The notes under the pieces: model-generated
The model's input: only the letters and a program-made list of their open reading frames with translations
Told to the model about the DNA's origin: nothing
Database searches by the model: none
NCBI RefSeq assembly: GCF_000002075.1
Contig: NW_004797534.1
Coordinates: forward strand, 530,625 to 594,624
Length of the DNA stretch: 64,000 nucleotides
Reading direction: 5' to 3'
Source: Aplysia californica
Lineage: Eukaryota; Mollusca; Gastropoda; Aplysiida; Aplysiidae
Part shown: in pieces, positions 1-12,764 of the stretch
How positions within the stretch are numbered: position 1 is the first letter of the stretch
How the letters are laid out: each line of letters begins with the position of its first letter
Translations under genes and position numbers: made by a program

Positions 1-1556
1 TTAAAAAATCCTGCTTTGAGAGTTTGGAAGGGCCTAGAACAAGAATTTTTACTATCAAAAACCAGTCTGGGTGTCACGATTCATGTCATGAACTGACAGA
101 CTTAAATTATTGCTCAAACTCCGAGAAAAGTAATAACTCGAAAGGCTAAAGTAGACCCATGCACAGTGAAGAGTTGTAACAACTGTGGTAAGGCAAGATG
201 CAATGACACTGAAAATCTGCCAGTCTTGAACAGAAAGCTACAACATACACTGTAGGTATAATTTACTATCACCCATCCAAGAAGGTATAATTTACTATCA
301 CCCATCCAATGAAACGCGAAAACTTTATTTCAATAACACAGACTTGCAAAGTATGGCGCTTTTCCAGTAGTTCCCACCCCGCAATTGTTATTTGCCGGTT
401 TTGGCCCAAGAGAGAAGGGGTTTCAGGTGCCCCCCTGACCTATTCAAAATAAGGTGGGGGGTTTCAGGGGGGCATGCCCTTCTGAATTTTACAACAATTT
501 AATGTTTTGCAGTTGTTAGGTTTGATATCTTACCTTGCCGTGAATCAAACGTATAGATCTAGAATCTAGATGTAGGTCAGGCTCAATAAGGGGGGGTGGG
601 AACTACCGAAAAAGCACCCAAAGTATGAAGGGTCCCTATTCCGCACACGGCCTGCACCAACGCGCGTTTTGCAGAAAGCTGTAATCAAAGTTCTGAAATG
701 TGCTTCCAAGTTTTTGTCCTCTGGTATTGCCTTAACCCCCCCCCCCCTCAATAGTATCCTAAACCCCCCAAAAATCAATAACCTCCTACCCTATTCCGTA
801 GTCAAATACTTCGCAACGTCGTTACTCCCACCAAAGACGGTCTTTATTCACACGATGAAGCATTTATTTATGGTGCGAAAGCGAGCAGGTTCAGTGACCA
901 GTCACGATGGCGAGCCAGACAATCTAAAAATCGGACGACAGTCGACGCTTGTATTTTCTTTTCTTTTTTTTTCTCCACAAGTGACAGCACAGCGGCGAGT
1001 CCGAGTATTTAGTACATTTTATTTGCACGGCGACATTGCGTTTATACTGCACAGCCTGCATGTCACAAATGTTGCGTTATCAGACAACTGCTGGCAAACT
1101 TCTCGGTGGTAACGAAAGCGAAAGTAGATCTTGATTTTCCCGATCGAGCCTCGGTGTCACATACACTTCCGCCTGCTGCCATAGCTGCCTATTCGCGTGA
1201 AAGTGAAACGTACTCCCAGATGGGGAAACGCTGAACGAATAATATAATATCACGATCGCGACCGACAAAAATGAACTTACTGACCACATCGGACTTGGTT
1301 TTCAAATATTCCAGTTCTGCGATACTGATACTATTTTGACAAAAGATGGGACTTCAGATAATTAGGATTACTCGCCCAAGCTGAATCTTGGATTTTTTGC
1401 ATTCCAGGATGCGTATTTTTTCATGAAAAGTCGTATTCGCGTATTTTCGGCCAAAAATCGTACTAAAATACGTAAAATCGTACTGGTTGGCATCTCTGTT
1501 AAAGCATTAGTAGACAAATAAAAATGACTCAAACCTGAATAAAAACGTAGGCCTAC
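1..1556. other. Intronic or 3' flank of the zinc-finger gene, repeats only
   Basis: No coding exon is supported here. A 26-bp sequence beginning GGTATAATTTACTATC is duplicated at 255-280 and 284-309. A small inverted-repeat element lies at about 346-627. At 1380-1500 a stretch rich in AAATCGTA words ends ...ACTGGTTGGCA; a related stretch occurs near 37930-38030, so it is a diverged repeat. Confidence 0.5.
346..627. mobile_element. Small inverted-repeat element (MITE-like)
   Basis: The left end reads GCTTTTCCAGTAGTTCCCAC and the right end, in reverse complement, GCTTTTTCGGTAGTTCCCAC, followed on both sides by C runs. The interior is not coding. No target-site duplication could be fixed, so the outer limits are approximate. 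Confidence 0.5.
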
Positions 1557-1782
1557 CTGGATGCATGACTCTCATATGTTTCTCCAAGAGATACTTCTCC
1601 TCCGTAACAAAGTGACACCTGGGACAGCTGAACTGCCTGTCACTGCCAGCGTGCACATTCCGACCATGCACAGCCAGCTCACCGGGTCCCATGAAAACTT
1701 TGTCACAGAAGGGACAAACCAACTCATCATTACTGCTGTGAATGTCCAGGTGATCCCAAAGATGCTCACTTGATTTTGATTT
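1557..1782 (-). CDS. Zinc-finger gene, third coding exon (gene continues out of window)
   Basis: The acceptor TTTAAAATAG|AAATC opens an exon that starts KSKSSEHLWDHLDIH. This supplies the two histidines missing from the finger split at the previous exon. Two more C2H2 fingers follow (LVCPFCDKVF...HGRNVH and FSCPRCHFV...HMRVMH). The exon ends at a donor CCAG|GTAGGC in phase 1, so at least one more exon is needed. I found no convincing zinc-finger exon or stop between 1 and 1556, so the 3' end probably lies outside the window. The total visible protein is about 1550 residues. Confidence 0.85.
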
Positions 1783-2305
1783 CTATTTTAAAAAAAAGTA
1801 AAATTACAAAAATTTGAGACTAGACCAATATAACTACTTAATAACAAATGAATTTCAGATCAATAAAATCAGAGAAACACATGCACATCCTGTTAAACCA
1901 ACAACACAGCAATAAATTGTTCAACTCACCTACACACAACAAAATTACAATTATATGTATTAGGCAACAATAATAGTAGAGCACAGTAGTTAGCAATCAC
2001 CAACAAATGGCAGCAACCCCTTTCAACATTTATTTCGTTTATCAAACTCAGTGAGAGAAGCAAACTGCCTATATGGTAGTAGAAAGAAAAAATACTGCTG
2101 ACCAAATCTCAAGGCATAAGTTGAAGAGACCTGCTATCTCAAGTGCCAGCAAGAACATAAATTTATGATGGGCTATCATACTGAATAAAAAAAAAAAGAC
2201 AGTGTAATTAATTTTTTCTCAGAGGTAAAATACAGTCGCATTCAGAGAAAAAGAAACATGAAACAGCCCCCACTGAACCCAATTTTTTAAAATTCTCTGC
2301 CGTTT

Positions 2306-2333
2306 ACAATGATGATGATGATGATGATGATGG
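2306..2333 (+). repeat. (GAT)n microsatellite near the LINE 3' end
   Basis: A run of GAT triplets lies just beyond the 3' end of the minus-strand LINE. ATC/ATCA words also abut the LINE's last codons near 2420-2440. RTE-type LINEs commonly end in short triplet or tetramer tails, so this may be tail-derived. Confidence 0.5.
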
Positions 2334-2419
2334 AGTTCTTCTACTCTCACTTTCAAAAGCACCTTACAATATCAATAACATTTGACACATTATCAGAGAA
2401 ACACTTGTAAATGAAAATG

Positions 2420-5400
2420 ATCATCATCAATCATCAATGCCTTTCACCCCTGGCAGGGTATAGGCCACATACACGCTCCTTCCATTTATCTCTATCCAGG
2501 GCCATCCTTCCTAGCTCGTTCCAAGTGAGCTTCATCTCTCTCATGTCCCTTTCCACACATCTCCTCCATGTCTCTCGTGGCCTACCCCTGCCTCGTGCTC
2601 CCTGTGGGTTCCATTGCAGTGACTCTTGCGATGTTTCTGCTGGGCTTTCTGAAGGTGTGTCCCATCCAACGTCACTTTCTTAGTCCTATATTTACTTCTA
2701 TATCCTTTTGTCCTGTCCTTTCCCATAACTCTTCATTTCTTATTCTACTCTGCCACTTAATTCTTAGGATACTCTTCAAACATCTGTTGATGAAAGTCTG
2801 GACTTTATTCAGCACTGTCTTTGTTGTCTTCCAAGTTTCGCAGCCGTAGAGGAGCACAGACTTGACATTGGAATTAAAGAGTCGAATCTTAGTGTGCAGT
2901 GAGATGTTGCTTGCTTTCCAGACTTTTGATAATTGCTTGAATGCTGACCTTGCCTTGGCGGTTCTTGCTTTTACATCTGCCCCAGTTCCACTTTAACCAT
3001 CGATGACACTTCCAAAGTATGTAAAGGAGTCCACTTCTTCTAGGGGGTTGTCTTTCACTGTCACAGCAGGGCTTGACACTTTTCCTAGCTTCACTACTTT
3101 CGACTTGCCCGGGTGTATACGTAGGCCAACACTCCTTGACAGGCTGTTGAGTTCCTTGGTCGTTTCTTGCATCTGAGCATGTGTGTGAGAGAGCAGTGCA
3201 AGGTCATCGGCGAAGTCCAAGTCGTCCAGCTGCTGCCAAGGGATCCACTGTATTCCATTGAGCTTGCCTCCGGTGGCTTACTTCATGATCCAGTCAATAG
3301 CAAGAATGAAGAGAAAAGGTGAGAGCAGGTATCCTTTTCGTACTCCTGTCTGTACCTGAAACATTTGTGAGAGTTGTCCTTCGTGGAAGACTTCGCAGTT
3401 TGTTCCATCATAGGTGGTCTTCACAAGCTTGACGATTTTGTCAGGTATTCCATAATGCCGCATGAGTTTCCAGAGTTTCCCTGTCCACACTGTCAAATGC
3501 CTTTTTATAATCAATGAAGTTGACCACTAGTGGTGAATTCCATTTAAGCGATTGCTCAACAATGATCATTCTTTGGCAGCTTGATTCGATGGCCTTCCTT
3601 TCAGTCTGATGGTATTTTCTCTGCTTGCCAAACCTTTTCGAATAGAGTATAGAGAATTTCCACTGATGTATCTTTATCTGCCTTAATGGCTTCCGGTGGT
3701 ATATGGTCGGGGCCAGCTGCCTTGTGGGACTTCAGAGCTGTTATAGCTGCAGCAATTTCCTCTCTCGAAGGTGGTTCCGTAGCAATTGGGAGGTCATTTC
3801 TGGCTGGAAGAATTTCTGGTTGGTTTTCTGGAGGTGGTCTGTTCAATAGTTGATCAAAGTGTTCTCTCCATCGGTTCAGTTGCCCCTCTGGGTTGAAGAT
3901 AGTCTTTCCCTCTTTGTCTTTCACTGGTAGAGTGGGCTTGCTGAACCTACCTGAAAGAGTCTTTGTTGTCTGGTGTACAATCCTCAAGTACCCGTCTGTT
4001 GCTGCTTTCTCTGCCTTTTCGGCTAGGCCATTCAGGTCGGTATTCTTGTCCTTCTTGGTGGAATTCTTTACCTCCCGGTTTACTTCGGTGTACTCTTGTT
4101 GTGCCGCGAGTTTCTCAGTTCGGGTACGGCAGTTGTTGGACTTGGGCCTTCAGCTCTCTTCTTTTTTTGATTTCGTCTAGAGAGTCCTGTGGAATCCATT
4201 CATTCCTGGTGTTGACTTTGGGTCCTAGGATGCTCTGGCAAGTTGCATTTACTGCTTCTTTTATCTTGTCCCAGTGTTCATTTACTTCACAGTCATCCAG
4301 ATCTTGAAGGGCTTGAAATCTGTTTTTCAGTTCCAACTTGAATTCATTCTGCTTCACTGGATCTTTCAGAAGGCTCACTTCATACCTTTGGCGACTTCCA
4401 GTTGTGATTTGTGCATACCTTCTCAGTTTCAGTTTCATTTTTCCAAGGATCAAATGGTTGTCTGATGCGACATCTGCTCCTCGTAAGACTCGGACGTCCT
4501 CCAGTGAGCGTCTAAACTTTCGGGAAATGCAAAAATGATCGATCTGGTTTTCCGCTGTTCCATTCGGGGAGACCCAAGTGTCCTTATTTATTCTTTTATG
4601 TGGAAAGATTGTTCCTCCAATAACCGAGCTGTTGAATGCACAAAAGTTTTGGAATCTTTCTCCATTGTCATTTGCCTCTCCTAATCCATGTCTGCCCATG
4701 ATTTCCTCACAGTGACGATTGTCCGAACCTATCTTTGCATTTAGGTCTCCCATGACAATGTTGATGTCCTTACCTGGAAGTTTGTCGATCACACTCTGCA
4801 GGCGGTTGCAGAAGTCATCTTTATTCTCCACTTCTGCACCATTGGTTAGGGTATAAACTTGTATGATGTTCATGTTTATGACCTTCTTCCTACCATCTCT
4901 TTCTTTGAGTTCTTTTTTAGTTCCAAATGAGGCCATGATGATTCTTGGACCGTGCGCTTCCCAGCCCCTAAATGGCTTTTGCGCTGTTTTGGCTATGATT
5001 ATCCCTACTCCTTCCCTGTCGTTTCCTGGATAAATGAAAAGCTCCCCCTCTTTCATTCGCTTCTGTCAAGACTGGTTCAAGCGGGTCTCGCTGACTCCCA
5101 ATATGTGAGGATGGTATCGGTGCATTTCTTAGAGGACCTGTGCAGTTTTTCCAGCCTCATAAAGGGTCCTAACGTTCCACGATCCAATCCGGAGATACTT
5201 GGACTTGGATGATGGTGGAGGCTTCAGCCCAGCAGCTTCCTTTCGGCTTTCACTGCTTCGCTCGCATCATAAACTCTCCGTTCGGAGAAAATCCAAGACC
5301 AGCCAAGCAGAGATAATGGTTTTTGCTTGTATGTGTTTCTGTAACAAGTTTTTTTGTACGAGAGAGGTTGTTAGCCTCGTGACTCAACCCCCAACCTGGA

Positions 5401-5500
5401 GGGAGGATGACTCTGTTTCCGGAGTCACTACCTGGTTTCGCCATTTAGACGCCTCCTACGACACGTTAGCACCACGTCAGTCCTATTCTTTTCAATGCCA
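2420..5500 (-). mobile_element. RTE-like LINE (endonuclease plus reverse transcriptase), frameshifted
   Basis: Reading on the minus strand, the order is as follows. An upstream leader lies near 5450. The start of an APE-type endonuclease is at about 5200 (IGSWNVRTLYEAGK). A long endonuclease segment (4115-5056) contains MGDLNAKIG and SDNHLILGKMK. The reverse-transcriptase N-terminus (3601-3987) contains KAAGPDHIPPEAIK. RT core pieces follow at 3278-3514 (QTGVRKGYLLSPFLF) and 2993-3220 (FADDLALL catalytic motif), then a C-terminal part with LLYGCETWK (2672-2857) and a basic tail ending near 2445 (CGLYPARGERH). The single endonuclease-RT order fits RTE/BovB-type LINEs. The frame is broken by at least four shifts or stops, so this is an inactive but nearly full-length copy. 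It lies in sense orientation within a zinc-finger intron. Confidence 0.88.
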
Positions 5501-5744
5501 GGACTGCACGGCTGAATGAAAATGATAGTTCAAAAGAATTGTTTCACCAGCCTTACAAGTGTATGCCTTGGTGAAAAGTAATGATCTGCAAAGTGATTTA
5601 AATAGTACAAGATTCACCCATTTCAAGCACTGAAGTCAGCGTATATCTAATGTAACTAGTATTCTATAAGATCAAAGTATCTAGAAAAAAACCCCCAATA
5701 TGAGACATTGACTCAATGATTGAGCTTAAACCCAAGAAACTCAC

Positions 5745-5881
5745 AAAAAGGCAAATATGGCAGGAAAAATGAGTAGCTTTTGGCTTGTGTTTCTGATGCA
5801 CACTATGTCGATGCCTTCGCACTTTGTAAAGGCAGGAAAATGTCAGCCCACATTCCTCACAGCAGTAGCAGTCCTTGGAAT
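5745..5881 (-). CDS. Zinc-finger gene, second coding exon
   Basis: This 137-nt exon continues the upstream zinc-finger frame. Its acceptor reads CCCTTTAG|ATTCC and its donor TTTTT|GTGAGT. The carried-over base plus 137 nt gives 46 codons and a phase-0 end. It encodes a full C2H2 finger (CEECGLTF...HRHSVH) and then the first half of another (FSCHICLF), which the intron cuts directly after its two cysteines. The reading frame and phases fit both neighbouring exons exactly, which is the main evidence for splicing. Confidence 0.85.
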
Positions 5882-6451
5882 CTAAAGGGAGTAAGAGAAA
5901 AAGAAACAAGTAATGAGAGAGTGGCTGAAAGTGTCTGATAGGCAATAAATCTTCGTCAGTGAGTGAAATATTCACTGCCCCTCATACAACGAGCTTTTCA
6001 AAAGTTGTTAAGTTGTGTTAAAATGAAAGGTGGGGAGGGAGGGTGGGGGGAGGAGGAGAGTGTTGTTATTTCTGGCCACAGCATAAAAATTTGAGAGTAA
6101 AGATGTTATTTGTCCAAAAAAAGGCATACTCATCATACTTATTTCAAACAGAACCATCAACTAATGAGAAACCAATGACTTCCTTACCAAACAAACATTT
6201 ATTTATCATTCAGTATGACATTTTGGATCAAGAGAATCATTTGGCACTCTATATAAAATCAGGAAGATTAAAACCTCAAATTCAACTTGATTCAGACCAT
6301 TTTGTTAATGCAAAATGATAAAAATTGGAAACAATACTAAAGCACACTAAATGACCTTACCGTAAAAAAATAAATAAATCAATACACATATTTAAAAATC
6401 CTGAAGTTCTTAACATTTTTCCAAAACAGAACTTTAAAACTTCAGCCTTAC

Positions 6452-9400
6452 TTGAATGGTCAATAACGTGTAGTTCCCAAGCCCTCTTTGTTTTGAACGC
6501 CTTTTCACACTGGTCACATTTATGTGGTCTCTCTTTATCTTCTTCATGGCTGGCAAGATGACGCTGCAGAGTGTCTGCGTCCATAACCTTGAGTCCACAA
6601 ATGCTACAGCAATAGTGTGGCATCTGAACTTCTGAAACATTCTGATGCGCGAGAAGACTGCAGCTCGAGCAGGCTCCACTCTCACTTCTCGGCTCACTGG
6701 TCTCATTTCCACACAAAACGCACAGGTACAATTCACAGCTGAAGTCAGAAGAGCGGCACGATTCACCGTGCTCTGTGACAGCATTTGAGTCCTCTTTTGA
6801 CTTTGCAGTCACTTCATCTTCGTGCATTTCCCATATGTGCCTGTCTAAGTGGAAGAAGCTTTTGTCACAGAACTCGCATTTTTCTCGCTCGGGGAGCACA
6901 TGAACTAACCTATGCATTTGCAGTGCATTTACAGATGAGAACTCACTTTGGCAAACATCACAGCTAAGCGGAACACTGAGTTCTCTGTCAGTATTTTCTT
7001 CTGTGATACTTATATGCTCAGGCAATGTTAGTCCTTCTGGTTCCCCAAAATTAGCAGAATTATTTTGAGTTTCGTCAGAAAAGGAGCAATTTACAGGCAA
7101 TGTTCCAGTCATACCACCAAAACCAACATGCTCATTACTAACTGAAGCACTGGTGGCGTCTTCCACTGTCATTCTTTCAACAAACTCATCAAGGTCCCTT
7201 ATATTCTCTTGCCTGTCATGCATCTGCCGTATATGTCGTTTCACATCAGAGTAACGAGTGAACATCTTATCACAAATCTTGCATTTGTTAGTCTTCGTAC
7301 CATTGTGAATGACATAATGATTTTTCAGAATATATCTGTTCTTGAAAGACTCCCCACATAAGGAACATACATGTTTTTGTCCTGCTTCTGACAGCTCATC
7401 AATTGGTATTTGTTCATTTTCATGAGAATCAGACATATGCATTGTCAATTCAAATATACGATTGAAACTCATATCACATAGTTTGCACCTGTATCTTTTG
7501 GTTCTTTCATGTGTCCACAGGTGCTGCACGAGGTATTTTTTGGTTAGACAATCTTTTTTGCAATAGAAACATATGTAAACAGACTTCAACACAGGAGGCT
7601 TTCTCCGAGCCCTCCCAATATCCTTCCCGACGACTGACTCAAAGTGAGTATCTGAGCCTGTTGGAATCCCGTTCGTTTCTAGGGTACTTTCGTTTCTTTC
7701 ATATACAGATTCCACTTCAGCTTTCCTCAAGTTTCTGTTCTGTGACTGCTGCTTTTTCCCTAACATTGCACAGTCTCTACGAAGATAATGTCTCTCTAGA
7801 TCTTGAGAGCTAAAGAACTGTTGTCCACAATTACTGCAATAGAGATCAATAGCTTCATTAATCAGGTCACTGTTTCCGACAACATGAGTCTGTTTGATGT
7901 GACTTCTCAACACTTTAATATTGTCGTATGACTTGTTGCATAAGTGGCAAACATATTTCTTGCTCTTGTGTGACCCAACATGTTTTTTAAACTGGACTTC
8001 ACCATGAAATAGTTCTTTACAAACAGGACACTCATATTCCGTCTCATTAGAATTTACTGCGTCAGTAGTGCATGCATTCTGGCTTGAAATTTCAATTATA
8101 TTAATGCTGACGTCGTCTTCTTGAATTTCCTTGCTTTTTCTTGCAGTGATTCTCTTAGATTTTCGCACATTCTTAACTTGCTTTCTCCGATCTTGTTTTT
8201 GTTCACTGATACCAACGTCTCCTGCTTTTTTGTCTTTTTCATGAGCTGCTGAAACATGAAGCTGTTTTTGCTTTAAAATGAGGTTCCTATGTGATAAGCT
8301 GTCAGCTGATATGATGTATTTTTCTACTTCTGTAACATGATGTGTGTATTTGATGTGTCTTTTCAAATCATATTTTTTATGTGTAAGGAAAGTCTTATTA
8401 CATAGTCTGCAAGCAAAACCTTTTGCATTTTCATGAACGTTCATGTGGTACTTCAGGCTGTAAGCATATTTCATCACTTTGGGACAAAGTGGGCATTTGT
8501 ACATTTTGCTGTCATCGCCTGGACCACTTCTTTTCACGACAGTTTTAACTTGATCACCATCACAACTGTGGTATGGGAGGGATGACAAAACACTGTTGAC
8601 ATCCTCAACGTTTGCAACAACAGAAGGCGGGACATCGTGTGGAAGCACTTGACTGCCATCAACAGACGAGGACCCACTTGGACCTGCAAAAGGATCATCG
8701 ATGATTATGGAGGTGATATTTGAGTCATGATCTAGAGCCTCCACCTTGGGAACACATGTGTAGTGCTCTTCATGTTGTTCCAAAGCATGTACTTGAAGCT
8801 CAGCTTTGTTCTTGAAGACATCTCCACAGATTTCACAACCGACAAGCTTACTCGGCTTCCCTCTCTTCTTAGGTATCTCCACACCCCCTTCAGAGATAGT
8901 GAAAAGCTCTCCTTTACTTTGATGATCAGCAGATGATGCAGAATCTCCCTTCTTCACAGCTAAATATTTCATATACTTCTCTGCATTTTCTGCTATCCCA
9001 TGAGTTTGTTTTATATGCCGCTGAAGATCATTCTTTCGGTGTGATAAGAATGCTTTACCACATATTTTGCAAGAATACTTTCTGTCATTGGTATGAATTT
9101 CCATATGATACTTTAAATTGCCAGAATATTTACTGACTTTTGGACAGTATGGACACTTGAACAATATCTGGGACGACTTAGAATCTTTTTTATTTTTTCT
9201 CAAAGAACCTTCTTTTCTTCGCTCACCGGGTTCATTTTTATAGCTGACATCTTGCAATGAACTTGAATCCAAGTAAAGGATATGTCTTTCAACTTCCAAT
9301 TTCCCATGTGTTTGTCTTATATGTCTCTTGAGGTCATAAATCCGATGTTGCAAAAATGTTTTGTCACAAAGCTTACAAGCATAGTGTTTCTTGTCTTTGT

Positions 9401-10745
9401 GGATTTCAAGATGAAATTCAAGTGATTTTTTGCTACTAAATGTCTTGTCACATTCAGAACATTTCAAACTCATGGATGTTCTAATGTCTGCAGATCCATC
9501 ATGAGTAGACTTTTTCCTTTTCATCTTGAATTGTGAAGCATGTAGTTCCATCATGTGATCACTTAACATTACATCCGTTTTAAAACATTTGCGACAAAAT
9601 TTACAGAAATATGGTGTGTCTTGAATATGCATCAAAAAGTGAGCCTTAAGATATGTCTGCTGCTTAAATAGTTTACCACAAAGCGGACAAACATATTTGT
9701 TTTTACTTTCTGTGTGAAGGCTTGACTCCATGTTTTTGAAACACTGACCAGTTGACACTGTTTCCAAGTCTTTTAGTTTGTCAAATAAACCTTGAGCTGT
9801 TAAGTACTCCTGGTGCTTCCAAATCATATGGCGTTTCAAGGCACATTTCTTTTGATATCTTAGCCCACAGAGCCTGCAGTGGTGAGGTTTCCCTTCTCCA
9901 TCTTGCTTCTTGTTCCAAGATTTCATCATGAACTTGGTCTTGGTCAACACATGATCACCATCTAAATGTTCTTCCAAAAGATTAACCCCTGAAACAGTCT
10001 CATTTTCTGTTTTTATATCCTGTATCAAAACATTTTCTGAGATAACATTCATATTTTCTATGGCCATGCGAGAAGAACCTAATTCGAGTATGGCATAACT
10101 GGTGTTTCCGGAAGATGAACTATTGACTTTCACAACCATTGCGTCCAAGTCCATGGAAGTTGATGGATTCATGTCTTCTTCTATTTTGATTTTTTCCACA
10201 CAATTTTTGTCATCACCCCCTTCCCATTGATCCGATGTTAAGACTTTTGCACTCACAATGTTGTGGGGCACCTCATAAGTCTCAGTCAGAGCATGAACCA
10301 TATCCTCATCCTCTGCAGAAATTTGATCTCTCAATTCAACACTGCTTTTACTTTTCTCACTCTGTACTTTAGACGTCAAAGTATCGGACAACAGACTGTC
10401 CGTATCATGATCTTGACCCATTGTTACTTGGACGTCAGGTATGCAGTGATCAAGTATTTTGCAACCGAAACCATGACTACTGTCTTCAGAGGTAGCTGAA
10501 AAGCCTGGAATGTCTACTTTCGATTTGTTTTCTCCGGTTGGTTCGATGCCTCGATTTGACTGGCTCAGTAAGTTTGCTAATTCGTGAATCTCCTTAACAG
10601 ACGACAAATCAGTAGTATTAACATTTTTATTCTTTAGCAACTCTAAAAGAGCACTAGCAGCAGACTTTAACTCTTCAGATATACGGTCAGAATCTGTGCT
10701 TCCCTGTCCAGTTTGGTTGTCACAATGTTTGTTGACATCCGCCAT
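6452..10745 (-). CDS. Multi-C2H2 zinc-finger protein, large first coding exon
   Basis: This exon encodes about 1431 residues. I chose the ATG at 10743-10745 (protein starts MADVNKHC, context AACAAAATGGCGG); the frame stays open a few codons upstream but has no ATG there. Residues 1-280 are acidic and Ser/Thr-rich with no recognised domain. C2H2 fingers follow at roughly residues 288, 350, 380, 427, 455, 532, 560, 637, 747, 775, 905, 933, 970 (C2HC-like), 1058, 1087, 1125, 1155, 1262, 1290 (short, 9 residues between Cys and His), 1382 and 1408. Three finger pairs (427/455, 532/560, 747/775) look like internal duplications, and the second finger of each has a 14-residue Cys-His spacing with an FLxHxxxDLxRH core. 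The exon ends in phase 1 at a donor reading CAA|GTAAGG. The family usually binds nucleic acid in the nucleus; the specific target is unknown. I do not recognise a named orthologue. Confidence 0.93.
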
Positions 10746-11220
10746 TTTGTTTTTCGCGTACACAGAAATTTTGCAAAGTAGGCGCCCGGGCGCACAAAAC
10801 CGTGATCACGATAGCGCAGTCATGTTGCAGAAGCTACATCTTCAGAACCCCGAATATGAAGGGCTATATTATCAGAACCGCATAATATTATATAAGATAA
10901 CAAACAATTCTGATGAGTCCACAGTATTGACATAAAAGTAACACTGGAAACTGGAAATCAGACTTCAGTCATCAGTGTGCTCCGATCACCGGAAGAGAAA
11001 CGATGGTACCGGCTGTCCACGTGATTTGCGCAACTAGCCTAGAAATTTATTCCTCACAAATCCAGGCTTCTTTGCGCCGCAAGCTGGCAACCGGGCTGAA
11101 TGAACGCAGCTTTGAAGGCTGATGCGATATTAGTTATTAGAGACAAAGATAGTACAAGACCTTGTACTATCTTTGTTAGAGACTCTTAAAAAATAGGCCT
11201 ATAATTATTTCTCTGACGAT
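10746..11220 (-). promoter_or_regulatory. Putative 5' UTR/promoter region of the zinc-finger gene
   Basis: This is the sequence immediately upstream of the zinc-finger start codon. A GC-rich patch (GGCGCCCGGGCGC) lies at about 10781. No TATA box is apparent. A near-perfect palindrome at 11143-11176 falls in this stretch. The promoter role is inferred from position only. Confidence 0.3.
11143..11176. repeat. 34-bp near-perfect palindrome
   Basis: ACAAAGATAGTACAAG is followed after two bases by its exact reverse complement, giving a 16-bp perfect stem. It stands alone, with no surrounding element recognised. Confidence 0.8.
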
Positions 11221-11383
11221 ATCTGCCCCCCCCCCACCCCTTTTCTTAACTTAAACAAAGATTATCAATCCACTCTGTAACTGAAAAGTTGATAACGGTT
11301 TTCTCTGTTCAGTCTCTGAAATTCTTCTTGGGGATTCCGTTGCCCCCCCCCCCCCCCGTCTTTTTTTCTTTTTCATTTGCTAC

Positions 11384-11385
<2 letters not shown>

Positions 11386-11414
<29 letters not shown>

Positions 11415-11470
11415 CTTCTTCTTCTTCTTCTTCTTCTTCTTCTTCTTCTTCTTCTTCTTCTCCTTCTTCT
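11386..11470 (+). repeat. (CTT)n microsatellite
   Basis: An almost pure CTT tract of about 28 units. It follows a 15-base C run at 11343-11357. The long leucine-rich frame it creates is an artefact. Confidence 0.95.
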
Positions 11471-11732
11471 GGTCTATTGATATAGGTATTTCACCATCGC
11501 ACGTGGAATGTAAGTTCGATTAAATTCTATTACTTTATACATAGTTGGGTTTTTTTTAAATCGAGCATCTTCTTAATTCTGCCTAGCCTACGGTGACATT
11601 GTAGGCCTATCCATAGGCCTATCAACACCATAATTGGTCATGACAGGCAAAGTTCAAGCAGCCTGTCTTCCCTTTCCGAATTGTGTTGAAGGGACATAAA
11701 GTACGAGTGTTTTTGCAATGACGTGTGTACCT

Positions 11733-11762
11733 AGGCTTCGACTTAGGAAGCCTAGGTGTGTA
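11733..11762. repeat. Short hairpin
   Basis: CCTAGGCTTC and GAAGCCTAGG flank a loop of about seven bases, giving a 10-11 bp stem. It has no other context. Confidence 0.55.
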
Positions 11763-12764
11763 CATATCACACTCATGTCTACATGCAGAGACGCGCACGC
11801 ACACAATTCCTTTGTAGTTCCAGTCCCTTTTTCCATTTTCTGTCTCCTTTGAAACACACTTTAAAATAGCTTTAAACCGTTTACTATCATTTCTATGTCT
11901 TCAAATTGACGAGTATAGATCTAGATCTAGATGTTTCTAGATCTAGATTTTTATCTTTGTGGTTGTGCTACCTAATTAATTGTTAGATATAATAATATTT
12001 ATTCATTTTCAATAACGACCGCAATTTTGAAACGTAAACTGCTAGAGAGTACAATACAAACCCCATACACTGTTTTGTTGTACACAACACAAACGTTCGC
12101 GTGTGCCTGGTGTGGTTTGTCTTGTTGTCATTTCTGACTTCTGAATAGCCTGCGGTAAGTAAAGTGAATCTAGATCTAGATCTATATAATTAATGAGATT
12201 GATACGTTTGTGCTTGGTTACATTCTGAATTAAGCTCAAATGTGAGTCTTTTGTTAGCAATATTTTCAACACTCTATTTGCTATCACTTGCAACTTGTTG
12301 CTTCTCACCATAGACTAGGGTAATTTCTTACTTTCACTCCCGCACACAGATGCGCTGCTTCAGGGGTCAAACTACAGTCCTGTTTGCTGCAGATCACACA
12401 TAAAGCCACTAAAACTGTCGCAAATCAATTATTTTCAAGACAACTTCAAATCTAACTGTAAAATATCAAATTATAGGTAAAAACAGGGGGGCATGCCCGC
12501 CCTGTAACCCCCCAGATTTTCTTTTACCCCAGTGGGGCAGGCCCCCCTTGAATCCCCCGATTGGTCCAAAGCACGTCGATCTCGGTTAGAAACAATCAAA
12601 TATTTAAAAAACTATTAATTTGCGACGGAAATGAAGTTGATATTCTTGTTCAGCGTATCAATATTTAGCAGAAAATAGACAACTGGTAGCTGAGTATGAG
12701 GCGGGAGGGAAAGTAAAAAAATACCAGATCTAGATCTAGATCTATATTATTTTATCGAAGTGAC

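Noticed and set aside
114-305. Further zinc-finger exon near the left edge (minus strand)
   Set aside because: Cys and His residues occur in one frame but not with C2H2 spacing, and a stop interrupts it.
10746-10763. Upstream extension of the zinc-finger frame with a GTG start
   Set aside because: The first ATG in the frame is at 10743-10745, in a good animal start context. GTG initiation is not expected here.
11289-11480. Leucine-rich frame over the CTT repeat
   Set aside because: It is only the translation of a microsatellite.
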